64,000 nt of DNA from Comamonas endophytica. Its GTDB lineage: Bacteria > Pseudomonadota > Gammaproteobacteria > Burkholderiales > Burkholderiaceae_C. The position numbers and the translations under genes are program-made. Location of the stretch: the NCBI RefSeq assembly GCF_023634805.2, contig NZ_CP106881.1, positions 2,462,001 through 2,526,000 of the forward strand. The letters run 5' to 3'. Shown one piece after another: positions 1-8,860 of this stretch (position 1 is its first letter; every line of letters begins with the position of its first letter). The notes beneath the pieces are model-generated. The model worked only from the letters and a program-made list of their open reading frames with translations. It was not told the DNA's origin and did not search any database.

Positions 1-2301
1 CAGCCGCTGGCGCAGGCGCTCGATGCGCTGGCGCGCCAGGCCCGGCTCGAGCTGATGGTGCAGCCGGCGCTGGTGGAGGGCAAGAGCGCCCCCGCCGTGC
101 AGGGGCAGCTTACGGCTTCCGAAGCCTTGAACCGCCTGCTGGCCGGCAGCGGGCTGTATGCCGAGATCGACGGCAGCGCGGTGCTCGTGCGCCGCGTGCC
201 CCAGGGCAGCGCCACGCTGGCTCCCGTCACGGTGTCGGCGCTGGCCGCGCGCAGCGCCGTGACCGAGCACACGGGCTCCTACACCACGCCGGCCGTCACC
301 CTGGGCCGCGGCACGCAGGCGATCAAGGACATCCCGCAATCCGTGAGCGTGGTCACGCGCCAGCTGATGGACGACCAGAATCTCAAGTCGGTCTACGACG
401 TGCTGGCCAGCACCACCGGCATCACGCTGGCGCAAAGCCCGCAGGGAGGCAAGTACATCTACTCGCGCGGCTTCGACCTGACGACGGTGCAGTACGACGG
501 CGTGCCGCTCAACCGCGGCATCTACGGGCGGGCCAGCAACTTCTCCTCGAACATGGCCAGCATCGACCGCGCCGAGGTGCTGCGCGGCGCAGCCGGGCTG
601 CTGCAGGGCGAGGGCAGCCCCGGCGGCGCGGTGAACCTGGTGCGCAAGCGTCCGCTCGACGGCAATGCCATGACGGCGGAGCTGCGCGCCGGATCGTGGG
701 ACCGCTATGGCGCGCAGCTGGACATCTCGCGCGTGCTCAACGAGGAAGGCACGCTGCGCGGCCGCGCGCTGATCGACCATGAGGACCAGCATTCCTTCAT
801 CGACTACGTGAACCGGCGCAATACCGCGGTCTACGGCACGCTGGAGTACGACCTGTCGCCGGCCACGCGCATCAACGTGGCCGCGAGCGCCGAGGAAATC
901 CACGGCCGCCCCTTTCTCAACGGCCTGCCGCGCAGCACCACGGGGGGCGATCTGGGTCTGCCGCGCTCGACCTATTTCGGCGCCACCTGGAACCGCCAGG
1001 AAAGCAGCCACCGCGGCCTGCATTTCGATGTCAGCCACCAGTTCGACGACGACTGGAAGCTGCTGGTGTCGGGCCTGTACCTGACCGAAGACCACGACAT
1101 GAAGTACGCCGGCGTCAACCGCGCGGTGAACCCGGCGCTGGGGCAGAGCGCGAATATCGTCGCGCGCTCCCTGGCCGACCTGGAGACCAGCGGCATCGAC
1201 GCCCACCTGACGGGCCGCTTCGATGCCTACGGCCGCCGCCATGAGCTGGTCAGCGGCATGAACTACACGCGCACGACCAACGACACCACCTATGGTTTCA
1301 GGACCAACTACAACATCTTCAACATCGGCAGCTACGACCCGGCGCTGCGCGAACCCCTGGACTCGGAGATCTACTCCGCCACGCGCGAAGACCGCAAAGG
1401 CAATGCGCGGCAGCTGGGCTTCTACAACGCGCTGCGCCTGCAGCTGAGCGATCCGCTCAAGCTCGTCGTGGGCGCGCGCGTGAGCTGGTTCCGCACGGAC
1501 TGGGACACCGTCACGACGGGTGCGGCCCCCTCGACGGGCACCACGCGTGCCCGCAACAACGCCAAGATCAACCCCTATGCCGGCCTGATCTATGCGCTGG
1601 ATCCGCAATGGTCGGCCTATGTGAGCTATGCCGACATCTTCAAGCCGCAGAACGAGCTGGACGCTTCCGGCGCGCTGCTGCGGCCCATGGTCGGCGCCAA
1701 CTACGAGGCCGGCCTCAAGGGCGAGCTGATGCAGGGGCGGCTCAACACCTCCCTGGCGCTGTTCCGCATCGAGCAGAAGCACCGCGCGCAGGTGGACTAC
1801 GGCAGCAGCCCCACCTGCCGCGACGACTTCTACTGCTACACCGACTCCGGCAAGGTGCGCAGCCAGGGCCTGGACGCCGAAATCAGCGGGGAAGTGGCGC
1901 GCGGCTGGAACCTGTTTGCGGGCTATACCTTCGTGCGCAGCAAGTACGTCAAGGACGTGGACAACGAAGGCCTGGCCTTCCAGACCCAGACGCCCAAGCA
2001 TCTGCTGCGCCTGTGGAGCACCTACCAGCTGCCCGGCGAGCTCAATGCCTTCACGCTCGGCGGCGGTGTCAACGCGCAGAGCGCCAGCTACCAGCAGGTC
2101 GGCGCCGCGCGCGCCCTCAACGGCGGGCGCGCGGTGTGGAGCGCGCTGCTCAAATACCGGATCGACCGCAACTGGACGGCGGCGCTGAATGTGAACAACC
2201 TGTTCGACAAGCGCTACTACAGCTCGAGCACGACGCTGGTCAACGGCAACTACTACGGCGACCCGCGCAACGTGATGCTGACGCTGCGCGGCGCGTTCTG
2301 A
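1..2301 (+). CDS. TonB-dependent ferric-siderophore receptor (5' end outside window)
   Basis: Outer-membrane beta-barrel receptor importing a ferric siderophore with energy from TonB. The frame is open from base 1, so the start and signal peptide lie upstream. The first visible residues (QPLAQALDALARQARLEL) belong to a secretin/TonB N-terminal (STN) signalling domain. A plug domain follows (AIKDIPQSVSVVTRQ, then YIYSRGFD and the VLRGAAGLLQGEGSPGG turn typical of FpvA/FhuE-type receptors), then a barrel ending in a terminal Phe (LTLRGAF). A possible TonB box (APVTVSA) separates STN and plug. The STN domain suggests the receptor may also signal to an anti-sigma factor, but none is visible here. 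It heads an operon with two iron-associated membrane proteins. The substrate cannot be told from sequence. Confidence 0.95.
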   Translation, partial: QPLAQALDALARQARLELMVQPALVEGKSAPAVQGQLTASEALNRLLAGSGLYAEIDGSAVLVRRVPQGSATLAPVTVSALAARSAVTEHTGSYTTPAVTLGRGTQAIKDIPQSVSVVTRQLMDDQNLKSVYDVLASTTGITLAQSPQGGKYIYSRGFDLTTVQYDGVPLNRGIYGRASNFSSNMASIDRAEVLRGAAGLLQGEGSPGGAVNLVRKRPLDGNAMTAELRAGSWDRYGAQLDISRVLNEEGTLRGRALIDHEDQHSFIDYVNRRNTAVYGTLEYDLSPATRINVAASAEEIHGRPFLNGLPRSTTGGDLGLPRSTYFGATWNRQESSHRGLHFDVSHQFDDDWKLLVSGLYLTEDHDMKYAGVNRAVNPALGQSANIVARSLADLETSGIDAHLTGRFDAYGRRHELVSGMNYTRTTNDTTYGFRTNYNIFNIGSYDPALREPLDSEIYSATREDRKGNARQLGFYNALRLQLSDPLKLVVGARVSWFRTDWDTVTTGAAPSTGTTRARNNAKINPYAGLIYALDPQWSAYVSYADIFKPQNELDASGALLRPMVGANYEAGLKGELMQGRLNTSLALFRIEQKHRAQVDYGSSPTCRDDFYCYTDSGKVRSQGLDAEISGEVARGWNLFAGYTFVRSKYVKDVDNEGLAFQTQTPKHLLRLWSTYQLPGELNAFTLGGGVNAQSASYQQVGAARALNGGRAVWSALLKYRIDRNWTAALNVNNLFDKRYYSSSTTLVNGNYYGDPRNVMLTLRGAF

Positions 2302-2311
2302 TCGGGCTGCG

Positions 2312-3934
2312 ATGAAGAACGGCTTTCGCCAGTCCATGGCCTGGCTGCATACCTGGTGCGGCCTGACCTGCGGCTGGCTGCTGTGCGCGATCATGCTCAC
2401 GGGGACGCTGAGCGTGTTCCGCGAGCCGATCACGCGCTGGATGCAGGCGCGGCCGGCGCTGCAGGAGGCGGCGGCGGCCGATTCCGGCATGGCCGTGCCG
2501 CTGGAGCAGGCGGTGCGCCACCTGGCGCAGCAGGCGCCCGGCGCGCGGCTGTGGCGCATCGAGTTCCCGGCGCATCCGGGCGACGCCATGCTGCTGATCT
2601 GGCGCCAGGGGCGCACGCAGGAGCACGCCGCGCTGCACCCGGTGACGGGCGCGCTGCTGCCCCAGCCCTGGGGGCGCGCCACCGAGGGCGGGCGCCATTT
2701 CATGTCCTTCCACTACCTGCTGCATGCGGGCATGCCGGGCTACTGGCTGGTGGGATGGGTGTCGATGTGCATGCTGGTGGGCCTGGTCTCGGGCGTGGTC
2801 GTGCACCGGCGCATCTTCCAGGACTTCTTCACCTTCCGCCCGGGCAAGGGCCAGCGCTCCTGGCTCGACGCGCACAACGCCACGGCCGTGACCACGCTGC
2901 CCTTCTTGCTGATGATCGTCTACACCGGGCTGTTCATCTTCTACACCTCCTACATGCCCTGGCCGATGCGCACGGTCTACGGCAGCGAGCCCCAGGCCCA
3001 CGCGCGCTTCCAGGGCGAGCTGCTGCAGCACGCGGCCGAGCCGCCCGACCGTTCGCGCGCCGGCGAGGCGGCGGCGCTGGTGCCCCTGGCGCCGCTGCTG
3101 GCGCAGGCCCGGCAACTGCTGGGCCAGCCGGCGCGCGCGCTGGTGGTGGAGCAGCCCGGCGACCTGCATGCCACCGTGCGCGTGCTCGGGCGCGTGGACG
3201 AGAACGAGCACCCCTCGCGCACCCTGCTCAACCCCGCGGGCAGCGTGGCCTTCGACGGCGTGAGCGGCGCAGTGCTGCAGCTGCAGCGCCACGATCCTGG
3301 CGCCGCCTTTGCCACCGAGCAGGTGCATGGCGTGATGGAGTCGCTGCATTTCGCGCGCTTCGGTGGCTGGAGCATGCGCTGGCTGTATTTCTTCAGCGGG
3401 CTGGTGGGCACCGTGATGGTGGCCACCGGCACGGTGCTGTTCAGCGTCAAGCGGCGGCAAAAGAGCGGGAAGGAATTCGGCCGTGCCACGGCGGGCGTCT
3501 ACCGCTGCATCGACGCGCTGGGCGTGGCCTCGGTGGCGGGAATCTGCGTGGCCTGCATTGCGTTCTTCCACGCCAACCGGCTGCTGCCCGTGGAGCTGGC
3601 GCAACGCCCGCAGTGGGAGATCCGCGCCTTCCTGTGGATCTGGCTGGCCACCCTGGTGCATGCCGCGCTGCGCCCGCCGCGGCGCGCCTGGGTGGAGCAG
3701 CTGGGCACCGCGGCCGCGCTGTGCCTGGCGCTGCCAGCGCTGAACGCGGCGTCCACGGGCCAGCATCTGCTGGGCTACGCCGGGGCAGCGGACTGGCAGC
3801 GCATGTCGGTGGAGCTGGTGGCGCTGGGCCTCGGGCTGGCGCTGGCCTGGACGGCCTGGCGCACGCAGCGCGGCTGGCGCGCCAAGCCGGTGGCGCAGCC
3901 GCGCCGCGGCGCTGCCATGGAGGCGCGCGCATGA
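2312..3934 (+). CDS. PepSY-associated TM protein, siderophore-operon type (FpvG/PiuB-like)
   Basis: A 540-residue inner-membrane protein of the PepSY_TM family. Members next to siderophore receptors (FpvG, FoxB, PiuB) are implicated in reducing or releasing iron from the ferrisiderophore. The N-terminus shows the family signature (a His-Thr-Trp-Cys-Gly-Leu stretch leading into TM1, then a periplasmic loop from SVFREPITRWMQ). Further TM helices lie near residues 140-165, 190-215 and 345-370, with four more at the C-terminus. Conserved intramembrane histidines (HYLLHAGMPGYW, DAHNATAV, ESLHFARFGGW) fit haem or electron transfer. It starts 10 bases after the receptor stop and overlaps the next gene by 4 bases (ATGA), so it is in the same operon. 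Family call is firm; the reductase role is by analogy. Confidence 0.9.
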   Translation: MKNGFRQSMAWLHTWCGLTCGWLLCAIMLTGTLSVFREPITRWMQARPALQEAAAADSGMAVPLEQAVRHLAQQAPGARLWRIEFPAHPGDAMLLIWRQGRTQEHAALHPVTGALLPQPWGRATEGGRHFMSFHYLLHAGMPGYWLVGWVSMCMLVGLVSGVVVHRRIFQDFFTFRPGKGQRSWLDAHNATAVTTLPFLLMIVYTGLFIFYTSYMPWPMRTVYGSEPQAHARFQGELLQHAAEPPDRSRAGEAAALVPLAPLLAQARQLLGQPARALVVEQPGDLHATVRVLGRVDENEHPSRTLLNPAGSVAFDGVSGAVLQLQRHDPGAAFATEQVHGVMESLHFARFGGWSMRWLYFFSGLVGTVMVATGTVLFSVKRRQKSGKEFGRATAGVYRCIDALGVASVAGICVACIAFFHANRLLPVELAQRPQWEIRAFLWIWLATLVHAALRPPRRAWVEQLGTAAALCLALPALNAASTGQHLLGYAGAADWQRMSVELVALGLGLALAWTAWRTQRGWRAKPVAQPRRGAAMEARA

Positions 3935-4236
3935 GCCGAACGCACCAAGGGTCAGGCGCGGCCGGGCGCTGGAGCGTGGCCAGCCGCGTGCTGGCGGCGG
4001 GCCTGGGCGGCTACGCGGTGGCGGCGCTGTGCGCGTCGGCTTTCACGCTGCTGATGGTGCGCGCGGCGCTGATGCCGCGCGCCGATGCGGTGCTGTGGGC
4101 CAGCTTCGCCAGCTTCGCGCTCTACACCGTCGCGGCGCTATGGGTGTTTGCCGCGCGCTCCGCCACGCGCGCCTGGGCCGGGATCTGCGGCGTGTGCGCG
4201 CCCTGCGCCGCGCTGCTGTGGCTTTGGCCGGCATAG
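3931..4236 (+). CDS. DUF3649-like small iron-uptake membrane protein
   Basis: A 101-residue protein with three predicted TM helices (about residues 17-42, 50-70 and 77-99) and little else. Small proteins of this type (DUF3649) regularly follow a PepSY protein in TonB-receptor operons and are annotated as iron-uptake proteins without known biochemistry. The ATG overlaps the stop of the PepSY gene (ATGA), indicating translational coupling. The stop lies 4 bases before the stop of the convergent cyclase gene, with no room for a terminator between them. Confidence 0.8.
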   Translation: MSRTHQGSGAAGRWSVASRVLAAGLGGYAVAALCASAFTLLMVRAALMPRADAVLWASFASFALYTVAALWVFAARSATRAWAGICGVCAPCAALLWLWPA

Positions 4237-4240
4237 CGCA

Positions 4241-5275
4241 TCAAGACGGCGCCGAGCCCGTGGCGGCAGGGGTATCGGCGCGGTCCACCGCGTAGCGGTT
4301 CTTGCCCCGTCTTTTGGCCTCGTACAGCGCGGCATCGGCGCGCTGCATCCAGCTGGCGGCGGCTTCGCCCGCGCCGCGCTCGGCCAGGCCCAGGCTGATG
4401 GACGGCACCAGCCCGTGCATTCTGATGGCATGCACCGCCGCGACCAGGCGCTGCGCCAGCTGCTCGGCATGCGCCAGGTCCGCCGCGTGCGCCGCCACCG
4501 CGAACTCCTCGCCGCCCAGGCGCGCCAGGGAATGCCCGGGAACGGTGGCCTGCAGCACCTTGCCGACGTCGATCAGCATCTGGTCGCCAGCAGCGTGGCC
4601 CAGGGTGTCGTTGATGTTCTTGAAGTCGTCGATATCGATCATCAGGAAAAAGCGCGGCGCGCCGGCTGCTTCCAGGCCTTGCAGGAAGGCGCGGCGGTTG
4701 GGCAGCCCGGTGAGCGGGTCCTGGTAGGCCAGCGCATGGAGCTGCTGCTGCAGTTCGAACACCGTCTTGCGCACCCGCTGGTAGGCGATGCAGACCGCCA
4801 GCCCGGTCAGCAGCGTGGCGCCCATGGTCATCATGGTCAGCGTGAAATCCAGCGGGCGCACGAACGTGGGCTGGATCAGCAGATAGGCCGTGCCCCAGAT
4901 CAGGCTGCTGCACACCAGGTAATGCAGCGGGCGCATGTGGATGGTGGCGCTGGGCAGGCTCAGCACCATGCCGATCGGCAGCAGCCAGTACGTCGGCTCG
5001 CCCATGGCCACCGCCAGCTGCGCGAGGCATGCCGAGCAGATCGTCAGCACCAGCGTGGCCATGACGAACAGGAAATCGGGGGTCTGGGCCCTGGCCGCGG
5101 CCCAGCAGCAGATGCCCGCCACCAACACCCAGAGGTACAGGTAGGAAGGTACCGGGTAATGCAGGTCGACCAGCACCAGGAAAGCCAGGCAGGCCAGGGT
5201 GGCAATGATCTTGCAGACCACTGCCACCGGCCGAAGCTGGCAAAAGGACTTCTGCTGATACGAAGGTGCTTGCAT
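4241..5275 (-). CDS. Membrane-anchored diguanylate cyclase (GGEEF)
   Basis: A 344-residue protein predicted to make cyclic di-GMP from two GTP. About six TM helices (residues 15-170) form an N-terminal sensor region, followed by a short coiled stretch and a GGDEF domain opening with DPLTGLPNRRAF and carrying an intact RLGGEEF active-site loop near residue 255. The RxxD inhibitory site normally found just before the loop is absent, so product inhibition may be weak. The frame stays open far upstream, but the ATG at 5275 (MQAPSYQQKSF) precedes the first membrane helix and everything upstream is low-complexity, so this start is preferred. Confidence 0.9.
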   Translation of the reverse strand: MQAPSYQQKSFCQLRPVAVVCKIIATLACLAFLVLVDLHYPVPSYLYLWVLVAGICCWAAARAQTPDFLFVMATLVLTICSACLAQLAVAMGEPTYWLLPIGMVLSLPSATIHMRPLHYLVCSSLIWGTAYLLIQPTFVRPLDFTLTMMTMGATLLTGLAVCIAYQRVRKTVFELQQQLHALAYQDPLTGLPNRRAFLQGLEAAGAPRFFLMIDIDDFKNINDTLGHAAGDQMLIDVGKVLQATVPGHSLARLGGEEFAVAAHAADLAHAEQLAQRLVAAVHAIRMHGLVPSISLGLAERGAGEAAASWMQRADAALYEAKRRGKNRYAVDRADTPAATGSAPS

Positions 5276-5361
5276 TCCGGTGGAATGATGCGCCCGGCCG
5301 GCAAGCGGCGCAAAGCCTGCAGGCAATGTCCAGCCTGCCGGTCGAGGAATTGCGCTGGGTG

Positions 5362-6825
5362 TCAGGCCGGGGTTTGCTGCGCGCGCCGCCCGAATGCCAG
5401 CCAGTCCAGCAGCGCCATGATCAACATGGATGCACCCACCAGCGGAAAGATCGCGCCGCCCACCAGCAGCAGCGCCAGCACGCCCGCCTGCAGGCGGCGG
5501 TTCGCGGGCTGCGGCGGCACGCCCAGGCCGCCCGCGGGGCGGCGCTTCCACCACATCACGGCGGCGCTGGCGCACAGCAGCACAATGCCCAGGCAGGTCA
5601 CGACCAGCAGCGCCTGGTTGAACACCCCCCATTCCATGCCCAGGTGCACATTGATGCCCCACTCCAGCGTCCTGCCCATCGGTCCGTAGTCGGCATAGGA
5701 CATGTCCAGCAGCGGCTTGCCGCTGTACTGGTCCAGATGCACCACGCGCTGCCGCGCCAGATCCGCGGGATATACCGAGCCCGAATAGACGCCTTTGGGG
5801 CCGCGCGGCATCTGCACCGCATAGCCGGGCGCCAGGCCCAGGCGGTCGAAGGCGGCAACGGCCTGATCGAGATCCAGCGCCGAGGGCAGGGGCGGGACAT
5901 CGGGCACCGCATGGCCGGCGTGGGCGGTATGGCCCTCGTGCCCGTCATGGCCCGAATGGCCGTCGTGGTCTTCGTGGCCTTGATGCCCTTCATGGCCCGA
6001 CTGCGGCAGCTGCGCCTGCTGCAGCGACCAGGTGGTGCTCTCGCCCTCGGCCAGCCGCACTTGCGACATCGGCACCTGCACGCGCACGCCGGCCGGATAG
6101 CCGAAATTGTTGCCATTGGCCCACTGGTTGATCTGCTGGCCCCACAGCACCGACCAGGGCATGCCCGTGAGCGCCAGGAACAGCACCATGCCGCCGACGC
6201 CCAGGCCCGTGACCGCATGCAGGTCGCGCCAGAACACGCGCTTGGCCGGCGTGCCGCGCACGCTGACCACGCCGCCCGAGCGCCCGCGCGGCCACCACAG
6301 GTAGATGCCGGTCAGCACCAGCAGGATCGCCCAGCCGGCCGCGATCTCTATCGCCCCACGTGCGATCGGGCTGAAGTATTTGAGGCTGTGCAGCTTGCGG
6401 ATGGTCCAGGCCACGCTTCCGCCATCGGGCAGCGTGCCCAGCACCCGGGCGCGGTACGGATCGACGAACACTACCAGCCGCTCGCCGGCAATGGTGGACA
6501 CCAGCGCCTCGGCGCTGCGCGCCGGGCCCGCGGGCGGCGTGTACTTGAGCAGCGCGCCCGGATGCGCGGCCAGCGCGGCGGCGGCAAGCTCGGTCGGGGC
6601 GCGCACGGGCGTGTCCGCCGCAGCCACCGACATCAGCTGCTGGTGGAAAAAGCCGTCGATCTGGTTCTTGAAGACATAGAGGCCGCCCGTGACGGCCAGC
6701 CAGATCAGGAAGGGAAGCACCAGCAGGCCGGCATAGAAATGCCAGCGCCAGACCGCGCGGTAGAGATCGGGGAAGCGGTTTCTGGAGCCGGGGCGCGCAG
6801 GGTTTGCTGAGGGGAAGGTCGTCAT
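5362..6825 (-). CDS. PepSY-associated TM protein with histidine-rich loop
   Basis: A 487-residue inner-membrane protein of the PepSY_TM family. TM1 (FYAGLLVLPFLIWLAVTGGL) is preceded by the family's VWRWHFYAGL signature. A PepSY-like periplasmic domain follows, then paired TM helices near residues 160-180 and 205-225, and two or three more after residue 400. Around residues 276-306 sits a run of Gly-His/Glu/Asp repeats with ten histidines in about 31 residues, a plausible metal-binding loop between TM segments. Start chosen at MTTFPSANP; an in-frame ATG 12 codons upstream (6861) is possible, and neither has a clear ribosome site. It lies divergent from a small exported protein. A role in iron, copper or other metal handling is likely; the metal is unknown. 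Confidence 0.88.
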   Translation of the reverse strand: MTTFPSANPARPGSRNRFPDLYRAVWRWHFYAGLLVLPFLIWLAVTGGLYVFKNQIDGFFHQQLMSVAAADTPVRAPTELAAAALAAHPGALLKYTPPAGPARSAEALVSTIAGERLVVFVDPYRARVLGTLPDGGSVAWTIRKLHSLKYFSPIARGAIEIAAGWAILLVLTGIYLWWPRGRSGGVVSVRGTPAKRVFWRDLHAVTGLGVGGMVLFLALTGMPWSVLWGQQINQWANGNNFGYPAGVRVQVPMSQVRLAEGESTTWSLQQAQLPQSGHEGHQGHEDHDGHSGHDGHEGHTAHAGHAVPDVPPLPSALDLDQAVAAFDRLGLAPGYAVQMPRGPKGVYSGSVYPADLARQRVVHLDQYSGKPLLDMSYADYGPMGRTLEWGINVHLGMEWGVFNQALLVVTCLGIVLLCASAAVMWWKRRPAGGLGVPPQPANRRLQAGVLALLLVGGAIFPLVGASMLIMALLDWLAFGRRAQQTPA

Positions 6826-6880
6826 GGAATTCGGATGGTCGGGGCAGGGGCGCGCGGGCATGGAGCTACCGGCCGGGAAC

Positions 6881-6910
6881 TTGCGTGAACCACAAAGCCA
6901 GATACATAAT
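6881..6910 (+). promoter_or_regulatory. Candidate promoter in divergent 6826-6952 gap
   Basis: The 127-base gap between the PepSY gene and the rightward exported-protein gene contains an unusually AT-rich patch (about 6895-6955). A possible sigma-70 promoter reads TTGCGT at 6881-6886, an 18-base spacer and CATAAT at 6905-6910, pointing right. The AT-rich patch could hold a metal-responsive operator, but I see no clean Fur palindrome. Confidence 0.35.
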
Positions 6911-6952
6911 AGTTTTTGGCTATGAAAAATAAGTTGACACTTGTTTTGGTTT

Positions 6953-7516
6953 ATGAAGCGGTTGTTTTCAGCCTTTCCGTGGTCCTGGCGCACGGCCTGT
7001 CTGCACTGGCTCGCAGTATGGGTCTTTGCGGCCCTGCCTGCGCGCGCTCTGCCATTGCCAGCCGAACCGGGGCCCATGCTGCCAGGCGATCGCTGGTCGA
7101 TGGACCTGCAGGCCGATGAACATGTGGAAGCCACGCTGGCCCTGCGCCTTGCCCCTGCGCTGCAGGCCGGCGCAACGCTCGCGCTGCCGCGCGCAGGGGG
7201 CATGCTGCACGATCGGATCCACGCGCGCGCCGCCATGGCCTGGGTTGGCTGGGAGCTGCAGCCGGGATGGACGCTCTCCGCTGGCTGGCAGCATGCGGGC
7301 GGGCGCCCGGCGGAACGCCCGCCTGTCTGGAGCCATGCGGCGTCCCCCCGCCCCGGCGTGGCGCTGCAATGGAATCCTGGCGCCGGCACCACGCTCGCAC
7401 TGCGTGGCTTCGCTGCCTACGACAAGCGCACCGGCGGCTCCCATCACTGCACCACGGCGCAGCCTTTCGCCGTGAAGCGATGGCAGCTGAAAATGAAACT
7501 GAAGTTCCAGTTCTGA
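6953..7516 (+). CDS. Small exported, possibly outer-membrane, protein of unknown family
   Basis: A 187-residue protein not recognised as a known family. It opens with a charged N-terminus and hydrophobic segment (residues 16-32, LHWLAVWVFAALPARA) that looks like a signal peptide. The mature part alternates polar and hydrophobic residues in short strands (EATLALRLAPAL, MAWVGWELQPGWTLSAGWQ, GVALQWNPGAGTTLALRGFAAY) and ends in KMKLKFQF; a terminal Phe and amphipathic strands are features of outer-membrane barrels. The ATG at 6953 is preferred over a TTG four codons upstream. Divergent placement beside the His-rich PepSY protein suggests a shared metal-related role, which is inference only. Confidence 0.65.
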   Translation: MKRLFSAFPWSWRTACLHWLAVWVFAALPARALPLPAEPGPMLPGDRWSMDLQADEHVEATLALRLAPALQAGATLALPRAGGMLHDRIHARAAMAWVGWELQPGWTLSAGWQHAGGRPAERPPVWSHAASPRPGVALQWNPGAGTTLALRGFAAYDKRTGGSHHCTTAQPFAVKRWQLKMKLKFQF

Positions 7517-7705
7517 GCTCTGGCGCTGCATGCCTTGTAGGCGCAGGACGCGTCGGACAAGGGCGTTCGACCGACTCCGCCGGGCGGCGGGCTGCCGTCA
7601 AATGGGTATCAATCCGTCGCCGAAAGGGCAGCGGGCATGGCCAAGGCCAATTTCCAGGCCCGTCCGGAGGCGGGCAGTCTCAACCATCCAACAGGAAGCA
7701 TCACC

Positions 7706-8167
7706 ATGGAAAACAAGCAAGTCATCGATACCCTCAACGACCTGATTGAAAACTGCAAGGATGGCGAGTTCGGCTTCCAGAGCAGCGCCGAACATGCCCG
7801 CACCGACAGCCTGAAGAGGACCTTCCTGGCGCGCGCCCAGGACTGCCGCCAGGCAGCCGAGCAGCTGCGCGGCCTGGTGGCCCAGCTGGGCGGCAAGTCC
7901 TCGCCCGACGGCGGCACGATTGCCGGCGCCGCGCACCGCGGCTGGGTGGCCGTGAAGGGCACGCTGGCCGGCTACAGCGACCTGAACATGCTCGAGGAAG
8001 CCGAGCGCGGCGAGGATGCAGCGCTGGAGCGCTATCGCGAGGCCCTGGAAAAGGACCTGCCGGCCGATGTGCGCGCCGTGGTGCAGCAGCAATACGAAGG
8101 CGCCAAGCGCAACCACAACGAGATCCGCAACCTGCGCGACGCGGCTCGCGCGGCCGACAAGGCCTGA
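7706..8167 (+). CDS. PA2169-type four-helix-bundle protein (DUF2383-like)
   Basis: A 153-residue, almost wholly helical, charged soluble protein beginning with the DTLNDLIENCKDGEFGF signature of the PA2169/DUF2383 group of ferritin-like four-helix bundles. These occur in stress-related loci of proteobacteria, without a settled biochemical role. The ATG at 7706 has a ribosome site (AGGAAG, about 9 bases upstream). It is followed by a strong GC hairpin. Upstream (7517-7705) I see no gene. Confidence 0.85.
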   Translation: MENKQVIDTLNDLIENCKDGEFGFQSSAEHARTDSLKRTFLARAQDCRQAAEQLRGLVAQLGGKSSPDGGTIAGAAHRGWVAVKGTLAGYSDLNMLEEAERGEDAALERYREALEKDLPADVRAVVQQQYEGAKRNHNEIRNLRDAARAADKA

Positions 8168-8204
8168 AGACAAAGCGATCCTGGAGCCCCTGCGGGGGCA
8201 CCAA

Positions 8205-8228
8205 AAGGGGCCTTCTTCAAGGCCCCTT
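8205..8228. terminator. GC-rich hairpin between converging genes
   Basis: AAGGGGCC (8205-8212) and GGCCCCTT (8221-8228) form a perfect 8-bp inverted repeat around an 8-base loop, between the PA2169-type gene and the convergent gene ending at 8248. There is no T-run on either side, so it may slow transcription or stabilise mRNA ends rather than be a classic intrinsic terminator. Confidence 0.5.
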
Positions 8229-8247
8229 GGAGTCTGAAGCCAAGGCT

Positions 8248-8766
8248 TCAACGCTTCAGGTCGCGATCGGAGTTATCGGACGGGCGCATATGCGCCCGTT
8301 CCTTTTCCTGCCCCGAGGGGGTCTGCGGATCCAGCCCGGTATCGGGCGACTCCTTGACCTGGCGCACATCGGAGGGCCGCTCGATCATCTCCTCGATGAT
8401 GAAGCGGCCGTAGTGCTGCGCACGCTCCGCGCCTGCGTCCTGCAGCGCATCGGCGGCGCGGCGCGCGCGGTCGTCGTCCTCCACGTGCACGACCAGCCAG
8501 TGGAAACCGCGCTCGGCCAGCTCGCGGTAGGCCTTGACCAGGTTCAGCTCCTGGCCGATGGAAGCCACGGGACTGGCGCGCGCGATGTCGGCATCGCACT
8601 GCGCCACCATCTGTTCGGCGGTGTAGGGGTGGATGTCGGCGCGCTCGAAGCCCAGCGCCTCCAGGGCTTGCCTGCCCTTGCCGGCGCTGTCGGCATCGGG
8701 AAACGACACCACCATGTGGCCCACGGGCTTGAACACGCCATAGGCGCGGTGATCGGCTGGATCCAT
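8248..8766 (-). CDS. Conserved hypothetical protein, stress-protein-like
   Basis: A 172-residue soluble protein of no family I can name with certainty. Residues 18-110 contain two alpha/beta segments (GHMVVSFPDADSAGKGRQAL and GFHWLVVHVEDDDRARRAAD), resembling the small ferredoxin-fold repeats of general-stress proteins that pair an input strand with a helix. The C-terminal 45 residues are charged and probably disordered. A good ribosome site (AGGAGC) lies 7 bases before the ATG at 8766. It converges on a PA2169-type protein, so the two could belong to one stress regulon, but they are not co-transcribed. Confidence 0.7.
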   Translation of the reverse strand: MDPADHRAYGVFKPVGHMVVSFPDADSAGKGRQALEALGFERADIHPYTAEQMVAQCDADIARASPVASIGQELNLVKAYRELAERGFHWLVVHVEDDDRARRAADALQDAGAERAQHYGRFIIEEMIERPSDVRQVKESPDTGLDPQTPSGQEKERAHMRPSDNSDRDLKR

Positions 8767-8860
8767 TGCATAGCTCCTCAGGTTTCTTTGGTGATTGCAG
8801 CCTAGCGCGTCTGCGCGGCAGGCGCCATAGGACGAAAAGCCATGGCGCCGGCTTCGTGTC

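Noticed and set aside
2240..3766. 508-codon minus-strand frame opposite the PepSY gene
   Set aside because: His/Arg/Gln-rich shadow; the plus strand is the coding strand of a coupled iron operon.
6934..6939. TTGACA consensus -35 just upstream of the exported-protein start
   Set aside because: It lies 14 bases before the ATG, so its -10 would fall inside the coding region; it cannot drive this gene.
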